Source: Erpetoichthys calabaricus
Lineage: Eukaryota; Chordata; Cladistia; Polypteriformes; Polypteridae
DNA length: 64,000 bases
NCBI RefSeq assembly: GCF_900747795.2
Contig: NC_041400.2
Location: 199,186,622 to 199,250,621 of the forward strand
Direction of reading: 5' to 3'
The stretch's first letter is position 1, and every line of letters begins with the position of its first letter. The notes below the pieces were generated by a model. That model ran no database searches, was not told the origin of the DNA, and saw nothing but the letters and a program-made list of their open reading frames with translations. Positions 45,301 to 56,100 of the stretch are shown here, piece by piece. Made by a program: the position numbers and the translations under genes.

Positions 45301-47852
45301 CCACTCTTCTTCTCGTCATGTTTCAGAAGAACATCTCTGGGCCCTCCAAACACCCAAACTCTGAGCAGATGCACTTTTCATTTTGCACGTCGCTGACGTC
45401 TCACTCCTGTAAAGCCCATTTGGCCGCTAATCCTATCCGTCTTTTGTGTCCCTTCAATGTCCCCGGCACTTTCCTGCACACTTTCCTGCACACATTTTGC
45501 AATTTGTCCCCCGGTCTTTGCCTGTCTTCTCTCGTGTTCTCTCTGTTAATGGTCCCCGTTTACCTGTCACCCTCCTTTCTGTGCGCCATCACCGCTAAAC
45601 TAACCCGAGCTTCTCGGTGGACATCTCCAGACTTCCTCTTCCTTTGAACTTTACAGAGTTCACAATCAGAGTCTGGCCAGAGGAGTAGAGAAGTGGCAGG
45701 TGGCCGTGTGTCTCTTAATGACGGAGTTCATTCTTTCTTGGGTAGCGATGAGTCTGCTGGGGTTCATAGATTTAGGTCACTTGTCCCCACATGTAATCTT
45801 GAGTTTGTGGTTTCCTGCCTGGTCAAGGCCGACTTCAGCTTACGTGGGTCAGGTGACGGCAGTTGAGTGGCAGCCATGTGCCTGAAGGTTCCTGTGTCGG
45901 CCATAAATCCAAATTCTTAGCAGTTGAGCTGTCTTCATGTTGGATCTGCTGGTCGTGTATTGAATCAGTTAAAATGGCTGACCCGTACGCGGCGCCCTCC
46001 CTGTCGTAATGGTGAGTGAAGACGGACGGCTGGAGCTTCAGTGCGGCGGTCATATCGACATCATAAATAAGTTTGTGTTCTCCTGACTTCTGCTGTCCGC
46101 TACACTTGGATTATTTATCTCGCATGAATCCTGAACACTGGAGGGAGTTGGCAGACTTGACCCAGACAGGCGTGGGGTTTGGACTCGGAGCGAGGGTCGC
46201 ATGTTCGCTGGTAGAGGAACGAGACGCCCTGACTGACGCTGTGTGTCCTGACTGACCGGACGCTTTTGGTTTATCGCGTATTCACTGTGACTTTGGCCCA
46301 TTCGTGTCTCATTGTTGGCACAAAGTGTTTGTCTGATGCCAGGACTCCTCGTCCCCGCTCCTCCAGGACTTTGTTCCCTTTTCCTTTGCCCTCTCCCAGG
46401 ACCCTCGGGATTTCACGCCAACGCCGTTTGTTGCTCGAGTGTCATGCAGTTCGCCCGGCAGACGTCTCGTTTGGGCCGGGCGGCTTTGAACACGCAGAGC
46501 ACAATGAAATGAATAAAAAGAGATGGCGAGTGCCCCCCGAGCCCCCCAACCCCCCTTGACTCTGTGCTCTCTGATTCACAGAAGGCTCTGAGGACGGGGA
46601 CCAGCACTCGCCTGGACGAGCGGGTGTTCGCCATGTGCCAGTTCAAGAGCGAGCCCCTCGCACAGCTCATGCGCGTCGTTCATCCCAACTTGTACCGAGT
46701 TGACCGTCTGACGGACGAGGTGAGTGCTTTGCCATCTGTCGGAATGTCGGGGCAGCAGGAGCCAGCCGGTAGGTAGCTCACGCCTGCCACCTTGTGTCTA
46801 ACAGGGAGCCCTGCACATCAAGGACTGCGTGGTGCCCCAGCCTCCGATTCTGCAGCTTTCAGCCGAGAAGCTCGCCAGGGACGGCGCCTTCCTCATGGAC
46901 TGCGGCTCAGTAAGTAGATGCACTTTGTTTGGCCTGCTCATGGCGAGCTCTCTACTGGTTTTACTGGTCTAAGACAGAAGTCTGACAGGACGTCACCCCG
47001 TGGCTGCCTTCATGTCACGGTCACGTGTGCTCCCGGCTTTTCTGTCCCCTCCAATCCAAGTCTCGTGATGGCCGCAGTGCCAGTTGTCATTCTTGTCAGA
47101 CACCGCTGTCCTTGTAGTGTCACACTGTTGCCCCTTAAATTGAAGTGACAGCCCGAGCTGAAAGGCGCTCTAAAGGGCTGAGGTGACAGGCCTGTCCATG
47201 TCTGGAGTCTCACGTGCTGCTTCACTGCCCGCTGGCATTACAGGCACCACAGCCGTTTGCTTTCTTGCCCTTCAGATGGACAAGGATGGCGCTAAGCTGA
47301 CGTTTTGCTTCTTTCTGCAGGTTTTATATCTGTGGCTGGCCAAATGTTGTGACGCTGCGTTTCTACGTGACGTGCTGGGCTTTCCAGACTTTAACTCCGT
47401 CCCGGCAGACATGGTAAGTTAAAGGCGAGCTGACACGTCTGAGGTGGCACTGTAGTGCAGTGCAGCCAGGTCACCTGCAACTGAGCCGCTGGCATCTGCC
47501 CCTCATCTCTTACCAGGTGCGGCTTCCTGAGCGCGACACGGTGTCCTCGGAAAGAACGCGAGGGTTTGTCACCTGGCTTCAGGAGAGCCGACCGTTCACT
47601 CCGGTCCTTCATGTCATCAAGTGGGTGCTCGGCAGTGCCATTCGGCCCAGTCTATCTGTCTCTGTGTGTGTGTGTGATGCCCGGTGGGCTGGCCGGCCAC
47701 CCTTTTGGTCCTCATGTGCCTGTTCCTCTCTCTTCAGGGATGATGCTTCTTCTAAGAGCAACTTCTTCCAGCATTTAGTTGAAGATCGGACAGAAGCGGC
47801 GTCGTCGTACTACGAGTTCCTGCTCCACATCCAGCGGCAGATCTGCAAGTAG
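21316..47852 (+). CDS. sec24b: Protein transport protein Sec24B (COPII cargo adaptor), complete
   Basis: Inner-coat subunit of COPII. With Sec23 it binds Sar1-GTP at ER exit sites and selects export cargo and SNAREs. Twenty-four coding exons, all GT-AG and phase-consistent, give a predicted 1085 residues; human SEC24B has 1268, the difference lying in the disordered N-terminus. The assignment to SEC24B rather than SEC24A rests on blocks such as [54 protein letters not shown] and the end [10 protein letters not shown], plus the acidic SDDEEE segment before a Ser-rich block. Order of domains: disordered N-terminus (1 to about 340), zinc finger (about 420-445), trunk/vWA-like (about 485-750), beta-sandwich, helical and gelsolin-like C-terminus (about 750-1085). 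Sub-blocks with exon positions follow as separate entries. MCUB follows on the same strand. Confidence 0.97.
21410..22997 (+). other. SEC24B intron 1
   Basis: GC-rich intron continuing the CpG island at its start. It holds the second copy of a 20-base phrase at 21670-21689. Several open frames of 60-140 codons on both strands are by-products of high GC and match nothing known. Confidence 0.5.
23397..24766 (+). other. SEC24B intron 2
   Basis: Contains a poly-G run at about 23487-23501. Words such as GTGCCA and TGGCAC are strikingly frequent. No gene or named repeat. Confidence 0.45.
24869..25456 (+). other. SEC24B intron 3
   Basis: A stretch from 25210 is open and follows a plausible acceptor, but no donor that keeps the reading phase is convincing (see rejected list). 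Otherwise ordinary intron sequence. Confidence 0.5.
25970..28100 (-). mobile_element. CR1-type LINE, minus strand, with ORF1 esterase domain and internal deletion
   Basis: On the minus strand, 28097-27513 encodes an ORF1 with a zinc-knuckle/PHD-like Cys cluster ([21 protein letters not shown]) and a GDSL/SGNH-esterase-like part ([15 protein letters not shown]). Then 27200-26660 encodes the endonuclease domain in pieces, including [32 protein letters not shown] and [14 protein letters not shown]. The linker to the RT follows (26659-26465). The RT core is missing, and 26280-25970 resembles the very end of CR1 ORF2 and its 3' UTR. The domain order fits CR1. It lies in SEC24B intron 4, antisense to the gene, and has several breaks. 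Confidence 0.85.
27513..28097 (-). pseudogene. CR1 ORF1 (zinc-knuckle plus SGNH-esterase-like) of a dead LINE
   Basis: A 194-codon open frame. ORF1 proteins of CR1 LINEs bind nucleic acid and often carry an esterase domain. Here the signature GTND (block II/III-like) is kept within [12 protein letters not shown], and the later part reads [11 protein letters not shown]. The catalytic Ser block is not clear. It starts at an ATG, but upstream ORF1 sequence is probably lost. Confidence 0.7.
28101..29181 (+). other. SEC24B intron 4, unassigned sequence between CR1 and L2
   Basis: No recognised gene. The part near 28920-29080 has an ATTAAA and a T-rich stretch that could be the 3' end of an unrecognised repeat. 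The boundary to L2 is sharp at about 29181. Confidence 0.4.
29182..30431 (+). mobile_element. L2-type LINE, 5'-truncated, open reading frame intact to its stop
   Basis: Starts inside the RT domain at [18 protein letters not shown]. The RT motifs [15 protein letters not shown] and the catalytic [12 protein letters not shown] are intact, followed by the thumb and C-terminal domain ([44 protein letters not shown]), ending RKSFC and TAA at 30306. The 3' end reads GCACTTTGGGATTGCTAAAA, then AAGTGCAATATAAATGAAAT and an (ATT)n tail. About 375 codons without a stop imply a recent insertion. It lies sense in SEC24B intron 4. The 5' truncation removes the endonuclease, so it cannot move alone. Confidence 0.93.
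30432..31674 (+). other. SEC24B intron 4, last part
   Basis: Contains a (GAT)n run near 31235. Nothing else recognised. It ends with acceptor CTCTTTGCAG before exon 5. Confidence 0.45.
31771..32383 (+). other. SEC24B intron 5
   Basis: Ordinary intron of 613 bp with frequent GTGCCA/TGGCAC words and no recognised element. Confidence 0.5.
32974..35359 (+). other. SEC24B intron 8, first part
   Basis: GC-rich sequence without recognised repeats. Two open frames of about 150-170 codons (33009-33521 minus, 33596-34111 plus) resemble no protein family known to me. Confidence 0.45.
35360..37547 (-). mobile_element. PIF/Harbinger-like DNA transposon, copy 2, degraded
   Basis: Ends are GGGCCTCATG (35360-35369) and CATGAGGCCC (37538-37547), perfect 10-base inverted repeats. 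Subterminal sequence is also inverted in part (GTGCGTACGCACAAAAATG near the left, TTTTTTTGTGCGTACGCC near the right). On the minus strand, about 37310-37020, lies a decayed Myb/SANT-like ORF relic starting with the ATGGCAAAAGCACGG phrase. Interior blocks match copy 1 at 377-4336. A clear TWA target duplication is not visible. The element is interrupted at 35749-35819 by a small LINE tail. Confidence 0.65.
35749..35819 (-). mobile_element. 71-bp RTE-type LINE 3' tail inserted in the Harbinger-like element
   Basis: A (CTT)n tract plus CAGCTTCTCCTGTTAGG, the same end type as the insert at 5687-5863. It is flanked by the 16-mers TTACTCTCACTGCACC (35733-35748) and TTACTGTCACTGCACC (35820-35835), one mismatch. 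Copy 1 has one copy of this target (about 736-751), so the insertion happened after the two Harbinger-like copies separated. Confidence 0.8.
37548..38540 (+). other. SEC24B intron 8, last part, with a decayed CR1 3' end
   Basis: The stretch 37626-37800 resembles, in weak form, the C-terminal/3' UTR part of a minus-strand CR1 LINE (compare 25970-26280: GGACAAGAGCAGGC against GGACGAGAACAGGC). The remainder is unrecognised. Confidence 0.4.
39849..40989 (+). other. SEC24B intron 13
   Basis: Contains a poly-T run at about 39947-39966. No recognised repeat or gene. Confidence 0.5.
41551..42546 (+). other. SEC24B intron 15
   Basis: No recognised element in about 1 kb of intron. Confidence 0.5.
42797..47852 (+). 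other. sec24b: SEC24B exons 17-24: beta-sandwich, helical and gelsolin-like domains, stop codon
   Basis: Exons 42797-42970, 43199-43309, 43554-43729, 46582-46719, 46805-46909, 47321-47413, 47517-47620 and 47738-47852 (TAG) encode residues 748-1085. Blocks are [101 protein letters not shown] and [12 protein letters not shown]. The gelsolin-like part (about residues 945-1050) is the least conserved compared with human. The intron at 43730-46581 is 2.9 kb. Confidence 0.95.
43730..46581 (+). other. SEC24B intron 19, with probable old CR1-like fragment
   Basis: The stretch 44930-45130 reads like a decayed minus-strand CR1-type 3' region (GACGAGAGGAGACCTTTCAG, CAGTCCATCGATCTCGTCTG). At 45468-45491 the dodecamer TTTCCTGCACAC is duplicated in tandem. 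The rest is unrecognised. Confidence 0.35.
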
Positions 47853-48155
47853 GCTGAAGCGCTAGTGGCATAGAGGGGCACCCCGTGGGGCGCCACACCT
47901 TAGGGACACTAGGCTCCGACCTCGGGCCTGTCCGCCAGCCGGGATCTGGCATTTGGCACCTAGCGGTAGGACACTGGCGGGCACCACACGAGAGGCCTGT
48001 GCCCTCGGGAGGTTTGTGAGCTAACCGTGGCTCTGTCTCTGTGCCCAGCTGGGAGTGGCGGGCAGTCAGACAGATCTCTCTTTGTAATTCTATTGCACAT
48101 CTTTTATGTGAAATTATTTATGAGCAGCTTATTAAAAAAGACATATTTTGCTTCA
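47853..48155 (+). terminator. SEC24B 3' UTR with ATTAAA polyadenylation signal
   Basis: ATTAAA at 48131-48136 is followed by a TG-rich stretch (TGTCTGATCTGTGACATTTG). This would give a 3' UTR of about 300 bases. Confidence 0.6.
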
Positions 48156-49899
48156 GGACGTGTCTGATCTGTGACATTTGCTTGTCTCGACCGACACTCG
48201 CACTTTGATGCCATGTCGAGTTTGGTTGGCAGGGTTTATGTAAATGAGACCAGCAGAAAGGGACAAGAAACGGTGTGAGGCTGCCACCCAGTGGGCGACA
48301 TGCACTTGAATGGTGGTGGGACTTGAAGGAGGGAAGTGAAGTCATTTGAGGTGACAAAGGAGGACGAGACGAACACACGAGGTGTGCCACTTCACAGGCC
48401 TGAGGGATCTGAAGACCTGGCGATGGAGAAGAAAACGCAGCAAACTAAGCAGCCTGAGCATGAAACCCTCGACTGAGAAGGGGTGACGGAGGGCTGAACC
48501 AGCGGTCACAGGTGTGAGGACAGGAGGTATGTGGTCACACTCGGCACTGCCATTAGTGAGGGTCTTGCCTCCAAACTTCATCTGGGATATGCTGGCCTCC
48601 TCAGACAGAGACGTCTAAATTCTTACAGCAGATGTCGGAGTTGCCCCGTTAGAAATAAAGAAGTCCGTCATACTGGGCAAAGACTAAAGAGTGAAGGACA
48701 CAAAGCAGTCCTACTAGAAGTAAAGGTGGCAGTTAATTGTTCAGAATCCTCCATTTTTAGACAACATCTCAGTTCTCCCAATATGGGGGGGGGCAGCTAA
48801 TGCCGAATCAGACAGAGGGGCTCAGCCTGTGGCAGTAAATGTAAAAATGTTTGATTGGAATACACAAAGGGGGTCTGAAAGTGGGCAGAAGGGCACGGGG
48901 GTCTTAGCTTATATGGCACCCTGGTGTGTGGAGCTCAACTCGACAAGTTAACTTCAAGCCATGGAACGTACAAGTGAGACCTCAGCTCAGTTTGGGGGGC
49001 TCTGAAACTTGTAAGAAAGCCAATGCAGGAGACACGGGAGCTTGAAAACCACACCCTCTGGTGCCCACTTTGCCAAACCCCCCCCCACCCCACACACTGT
49101 GGCAACCCTGCAGCTCGGCTCTTCTAGGGGGCACTGACACTGGCACCACTTGGGCCTCCGCTACTCAGACAAACACAAAGTCTGCGTTTAGCAATCGAGT
49201 TTAGGAGACGTGAAAGCTTTGCCCGTTGTGACGGTGAAACGTCTGACTTGGCGCAGTCTGGCTTTGCCCATTCGCTAAGTGCCCACTTTGTCCTGTGACA
49301 TGCTGCCATGCCGTGCTGTACACCAGGAGGAGGAATGTGGCACACAGGCGTTGCCAGGAAGGCCCAAGGCCATTTTTCACGCTCTTTGGATGCACACCGT
49401 TGCACTTCTCCTGTCTTGCTTTGCACTTCAGCATCCAACCACTGGGCCTTGAAGATTAGACATCCGTGATCTGAGAGCGTGATATCTCTGACGTTACCTG
49501 ATTGGTATGGTGATGGCAGGGCGGCACAGGGGCACAGGCGCTGGTCGCGGCCTCGCACTTCCCGTCACGTCTGTGGACGTCGTTCATGTTCTCCTCCTTC
49601 CAAGTAGCAAAAACCATTCTGGCAGCGCGGTGTCCGAGTGCCAGAGTCTGATGCCGCACTGGATTTGGGGCCTTTCTCAAGGTTATGATATTCTGGGGAG
49701 ATTTCTTTCTCTTGACTTTAGCACTCAGTTTTTCAAACACAACGCATTTTCATAACCCGCCTGTCCGCAATCGAGCAATGGCTGGACATGGCGGCGGTGC
49801 AGTCACCTTCACGGGGAGCCCCAGTGGCGAGGTCCCCTCTCTGCGCGATGCGGTGATCTCTCCTCGTCTAAAGCCGCCTGACTCAGGGCATCGCAAACT
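48156..49899. other. Intergenic, SEC24B to candidate MCUB
   Basis: About 1.8 kb with no recognised gene or repeat. G/C homopolymer runs occur at 48786-48793 and 49080-49090. Confidence 0.45.
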
Positions 49900-50149
49900 C
49901 GGGCCGCGTTTATCTAGCTCGTCCATCTCCTGAGCCCGTAGCCAATCCGCGCGTCTCCTCGTTGAGTGGCACGCCCCTGACAAATCGTCGAGGCCGGAAC
50001 CGAGCGAATGGGCGGGGCTCGGAGAAGCTGCTCTCACTGCTGTTTCCCGCCGCAGCTGCTGTCGACTCGGCTCACCGGCGGAGTCCCGGAGGACGTCAGA
50101 AAGTAGCGAACGCGGAGGCAGCGCCGGGACACTCGGGCGCCAACCGGCC
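49900..50149 (+). promoter_or_regulatory. CpG-rich promoter of the candidate MCUB gene
   Basis: CpG-dense sequence beginning near 49900 and continuing into intron 1. A GC box GGGCGGGGC lies at 50010-50018, 140 bases before the start codon. No TATA box is seen. Confidence 0.5.
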
Positions 50150-53100
50150 ATGGCTTTTCTGGGCAGCTTGGAGGCGGTCCTCCGGAGCGCGGGGGTGCAG
50201 CTGCTGTCTGGGGTAAGTGGGGGCGCCGCTAGCGGATGTGGATGACCCTTGGCCCGCCGCCTCCGCCCTCTCGCTCGCTTGGCTGACTGGCTGTTCGTTC
50301 GGGGCGCGCACTTGCCGCCGTTTACGGGAACTTTTCCTTCCGAGAAGTCCACGTAAGCGCCTCGCCGGCGGACGCTGACACGCGTGGACGCAGACCCACG
50401 TCTACTGGCCTCTCGGTGTCCAGCTGGCGCTTTCTTTGTCTAACGCGAAGTCGAACTCGTGAGCCCCCATCGCGCTCCTCGGCACTTTCTGTCTTCTCCG
50501 GCCGCAGTCGCTCCACTTAAACTTTCCTTCACTTGCAGGAAGTGCGCTGCCCTTTCCACGAGGATAACGGAACTGCACCTTCCCAGAAAGTTGCTTAAAA
50601 TCCCCCCGGAATTGTGAATTCCGCCGTGCCTGCCGCTCCCGCAGTCCGTTTGTGAGACATTAGTGACGCGCCGCGAAGCGGACTGATTGCAGTAATCAGG
50701 GCTCCGCAGAAACCGCCGACAAATCCGGGCATCGGTCCCAGATGGCACTTGGGCTTCGAGTGTCGCCGGTCCGCTAAAGTTTAGCCCCGATATGTAGAAT
50801 CTGACGTTAACCGGGGTCCGTTTAGAAAGTCGCCGCTCGGCGGGCACTGCCGTCTGAGTCATGGCTGGGGGTGGGCGCTGCTGCTGATGTGGAGATCGGC
50901 TTCTTGCTGCCTAATTAGCCTTTGCCGTGTGAACTGCGGGCTTCCTGTTTGTTTGAAGGCAGGCTGGCAGGCAGGCGGCAGACATCTCGGGCATCAGGTG
51001 CTGCTCAGACGGACCAGCAGGCCATCTCGGCAGACCTGCTTCACTGCCCCCCGAAATGCCAAAGCCTCTGGTCAGGACTGGGCGGCCCACTGGCCGCTGC
51101 TGCTGCTGTCGTCCGTTGTATCCCAATGGGGAGAGTGACGGAGTCCTGACCTGAAGAAGGAGGCTGCACACCACCTCGTTATGTTCTAGTTAGGTGAGTG
51201 AGAGACCACGCGCACAACTCGCCCATCAGACGGCTTCAGAGACCACCCTGTGAGAGAGACCACTACTGCTAACATCTCTAAGCTGTTGGGGTCTTCTCAT
51301 CTCAAACCTGCCGTCTCGACTGTGCATTTCCTCAGAATTGAGGGGTCCCAAGGTGACTCGCCGTGTGCCTCCACGGTTCTTTGAGAAGCCGCTTTCCTCA
51401 GTGTGTTCTGTTAAAATGGTCTGTCGTTTGTGTCCACTTGTGTTTTTGTTGTTGATTTTGAAGTGACGGATGGCATGCGCCATGCTAACTCGCGCCATGC
51501 TAACTCGCGCCATGCTACACGTCTAAGATTGTAACTCGATTTGCCTTTTTTATTTTTTTTGGTCCATCTTCAGTAATTTGTTTGCTAATCCACCAAGTTT
51601 ACTGTTTACAGTGTGACAGTACAGTCCTGCTGCTGTTTGCAGAGCCGTGTCTTCAGCATGGGCCCTGGCACGGCTGCACTTTGACTTGGCACTGTAAGTT
51701 GGCATTTTAGTGCTTAAGCCATCTGCACCCTGCTCTTCAGGCTCTGCCACTGCTTATGTGCCGAGGTGAGGAGCCTCCTGACAGTGGAGCCGACGCTCGG
51801 CGCTTTGCGTGTGTTAGAATTGGGACGGCCCGGTGATGGTAATGCCATCTTTAAGACCCCCCTCCGCCCCTAATTACTGAGCCCCCTGCAGTCTCGACTT
51901 CCCTCTCTTGGAGTTGGCTTCAGTGGTCACCCGCAGGGGCTGCTCTTTTCTGCCTCCCCCCCCCCACAGAGACATCCAGGTCATGTCATGTCCGCAGGGT
52001 GCTTCCTGCAGTTGGAGGCCTCTTACTCTGGCACTGCTGCTTCTGGACGGTGGGCACCTTCTGCTTTTCCCTGGTGGTCTAGTTATCTGCTTTTGATTTT
52101 TTTCCTCTAAGCCTGTGCTTGAAGCCCTGCAGTCATCTTGTTGAGCTCTGAGCTGCTTGTCAGAAGTAAGCGAGTTTTGTCAAAATTGACCTCCTTGAGT
52201 GATTGGCAGAAGAGCGGTGGGCATACAAAGCATGGACGAGGGTCCGGACAGACAGAAAGCACTGCAACATTAACTTGGGGTACCACTGCAGCTTCACCCA
52301 AGAGTCTCCTGGTGCCACCAGGTGGGCGTTGTATAGTTGTGGTTGCAGTGGTGCCATGTATGAGGTTGGCTTCTTTTCAGTTTGTGTCAATAGCAGATGC
52401 CCATAAACGCTAGGGTCCGTGTCTTTCAGTGGGTGGGGGGATTGTGCCGATTGTCCTTTAGTTGTTCTATACTTTGATGAGTGTGCCTGCTGAGGTTAGC
52501 AGCTTCCTTCTAGAATAAAGAAAAGTAGTAAAGACGACTTCACCCTGGGAGAACAAGCTAAGGTGCCAAGGAATCGCCAGTCCTGCTGCAATCAAAGAGG
52601 AACAATGGAGAGCACATCAGACCGTCGCCTTACCCGTTCATCGTCGAACAAAACTTCAGCATCTGCTGGTGGGGCAGGTTGTTGTTTTGCTGGGAGACGC
52701 AAGCTGCCATCTTCAGGGGCCGCTGCTATTTTTAATAAATTCTAAAAGATTTAGATAGGAATACAAGGGACAGGCTGGTGAAGTTTGCAGGTGATACCAA
52801 GACAGGTGGACTGGCAGATCTTCTGGAATCTGTGGAATCATCACAGGAGCACTTGGACAGCAGACAGGCTTGGGCAGGTTTGTGGATGATGAAGTTCAAT
52901 GTCAGTAAATGTCAAGAATTAGATGTAGGAAGTCCAAGTGTGAGGTGTGAATACACAGTGGGGGGGATGGAGATCGAAAGTCCCACCCGGGTAGGCGTGT
53001 GGAGCTCTGTGGCACTGGTGTCTGTCTAGAGGGAACTGGAAATATTTTGTAGGTTCTGCTAACCTCCTCAGAATTCAAGGCTCTTCTTCTTTAAACAGGG

Positions 53101-56100
53101 GGCTGCTGGCATTTCATGACAGGATTGGGTTAGTTGTGGCCTTCAAGTCCCATCATTAGTTGTGGCCTTCAAGTCCCATCATTAGTTGTGGCCTTCAAGT
53201 CCCGTGATCCTTTGTTAGACTTGGCGATTTAGAATTACGAATCTGTTGTGGCCTCATCACTCCTAAATTGTGGAGGTCTGTGGTGTCGTGTGCTGCTTAA
53301 CTTGTGGCTCCATTACCTGGTGCTTGCTGAGATGTTACCACAAGTGTGGCACATTTGGAGCTCTTGACCTGCACTCCAGCCTGGCCGTGATGAGCCCCCC
53401 GATGACTGCTTGTCCTTTCCTACTACGGCCTCTTTGGCTGATGGAGGGCTGCGGGTGGCCTTGATGGACGGAGTGCTGACGTTCCCCACGGCCCACCAAT
53501 GCATCTTAACGACGTCCCCATCTTGGACATACGGTTCGGTTTCTGTAACCTTACACGCCAGCCGATGGCTCATAACTTGTCCGACTGGGTTTTTCACAGC
53601 CCTACCCACGAGGCTCTTGTAAGGTGTGTGTAACTGAAGACGCTCAGATGCCGCCTGTATGTATTTTTAGAGTACAGCAGCTTACTGTGTCTGCATGATA
53701 ATGTCGTATTATAAGGCCTTTGGCAAAGGCAGGGACAGCCGGCCATCTGCTGCCAGCTCGGATCGCCGGGTACAAAGTTGGCGCCCCATGTGCATGGCAC
53801 GTTCATTTGGACTGTTTTGAAATCTGATTGTCTGATGGTGGCTTTGAAACGTTTCATTGGAGGGCGGTGGCAGTCCGGCAGCAGAGGTTGACCTGCACCC
53901 CGTCACAAAGACCAAGCAGTTGGCATATCACAGGCAAATCATTTTACCCTTCTCAAAGCATTAAAGTCTGCCAGGATGCAGTGGGACCTCCAGCCCACTC
54001 GTAGTCAGCTGGGCAGCGGCCGCATTCATGAGCCATGGAGACGACAAGAGGGGGGCAGAAAATCACAGAATTAGGCTTGTGGGTCAAATGTGGCAGGAGG
54101 GAAAGAAACGACGGGGTGACCGGGGGCGACGCCATTTTCACTTGAGCAGCTGCCTGGTTGTGTGGCCTTGAGATTGAGGGCCGTAGTTTGCTCTTTAGGT
54201 TTTGTTTTAATGTATAAAAATAAATTACTCGGTGAATCAGAGGCGCAACATAGCGGACTGCGACCCCGGAATCTCGAGTGTCCGTTCTCTGGCACAGACG
54301 TGACGGGGGGGGCCTGCCAGTCTGAAACTCCGCTTGCCACGCTGGGACAGGGAGCCTCTGCTGTTTGCACGACGAGCCAGGACTGAAGAGTCCCAGCACA
54401 CGGAATTGAGTTCTCATCCTCTCCTTTTCCAGCGGCCCGTTAATCTTGACTTTGTGTGCACTCGTGTTGGATTTAATTCAGTTTTGTGTGGGACACTGAG
54501 GCCTCGTCATACTTGGTGTCCAGGGATTGTGGCTGTGGTGACATGCGAATGTCCCCAAATGGAGGGGACGATGCTTCATTATTGTTGTGTTTGTAATTCA
54601 CAAGAAAACTGCAGCCTTTCCTAAAAAGCCGAAGTGTGCGATGGGTGGGACCTCCTTTAGTCGTCTCGGAGGACTTCACCATCTGAGAGGCGGGCGGCAC
54701 GTGTGAAATACAAAGGTGTGCAGGAATGATTGGTGTAAAGTCCAGATCAAAGCAGTAAGCCGAGCCAATCAGTGCAGAGTGGAAGGTGTGCATTGAGTTC
54801 TGAGCGCTTCCTGACCAGAACTTCACAGTCGCATTGTGTGGCAGGCTGTTTATAGTTGATCATGATGATGATGATGATGATGTCGTTTGAGATCCTCACA
54901 CACTCCCAGATCCACAGTCCTGTCTTAGTGCTGCCGTTTTAACTTAAATGATCCACAGCTAGACAGTAAGCCTCAGAGACCCCCTTGTGCATGTGGCCTT
55001 GGGGACGAGTTGTGGCCCAAATGTTGTCACACACTCAAGTGCGCACACTCGCATACCATATGCTGGGTCATTTAGAGCTTGAGAGGCGACTGAAGCAAAC
55101 ATGAGGATGACGTGCCACCTCCACACAGCCGCGTGCGTTGAGCAGGGATTGTGTCACACGGCCAGCTGCAGGACACACACACACACACGTCTGAAGAGAA
55201 GGGGCGGCCGCTGTGTGTGTCACACGACTCCAGACGGAGCCTCTTCTCAAGGACAGGCCTGTTTGCAGTAAGCGTCAACATCACAACTACCCGAGTGACA
55301 GCGGCCGGTGAGCCCAGCGAAGCTCGCCAGTCTGTCCAGTGGCGCGTCATTGACTCTCACGTCAGGATGAGGCTGGCTGCTCTGACTCTTCATCTCCTCC
55401 TCCTCCTCTTTATGGACGGCTGCCTTCCCTTGTACCCTCCCTTTTGTTTTTGTGCCACTTGCCTGCCTGGTTGATTTGAGTTTTACAGGAAATGAAAGCG
55501 TCTCGCCACATCACCACACCCGAGCTCAGGGGTGGGCAGATGGGTGGTTTTTTTTTTTTTTTTTTGCTGGTGGGCTCCATAATGACTCCTACGTACAGCG
55601 GGTTGTGTAAAATGTGGGTGTGGCTATCAATTGAGGCGAGGAGCGGAGCGGGCAGGAGAGCCGGGCGACTGTGCTGACGTCGTTCTTCTGGCTGCTGACT
55701 CTCGACTTCAGCGGAGACACCGGACGTCGTGCTGATTAATTCACTGCTAAGATCGCAGTCTGCGATTCCGCTGCTCTGCTGGTTTGAGCTGCTCACCGGG
55801 GTGACTGCTACCCACCGATGACACTTTGGTGACACAAATCCTGAGTAGCGTCGACTCCATAGAAAGACAGGAAAGAAAATTCTCATCATGTCAGTGACTT
55901 CCACCTGCAGACGTCTGTCACCTCGGCCACCAGCCAAATGCCCACCCAAAGTCCCGACCGTCGGTGTCCGATTTGAGATGAAGGATGTCAGGCTGACAGA
56001 TTGGAAAAACGAACGGGTTGTGCGTGTGGCAGCTGCCAATGATGGAACGTTTGTCAATGGCACAGACTGGCAGAAGGTGTGGCCGCCATGCTGCTGTGCG

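Noticed and set aside
49750-50352. 200-codon minus-strand frame across the candidate MCUB promoter
   Set aside because: It lies in a CpG island, where long chance frames are common, and is antisense to a better supported exon. The Arg/Pro/Ala-rich product matches nothing.
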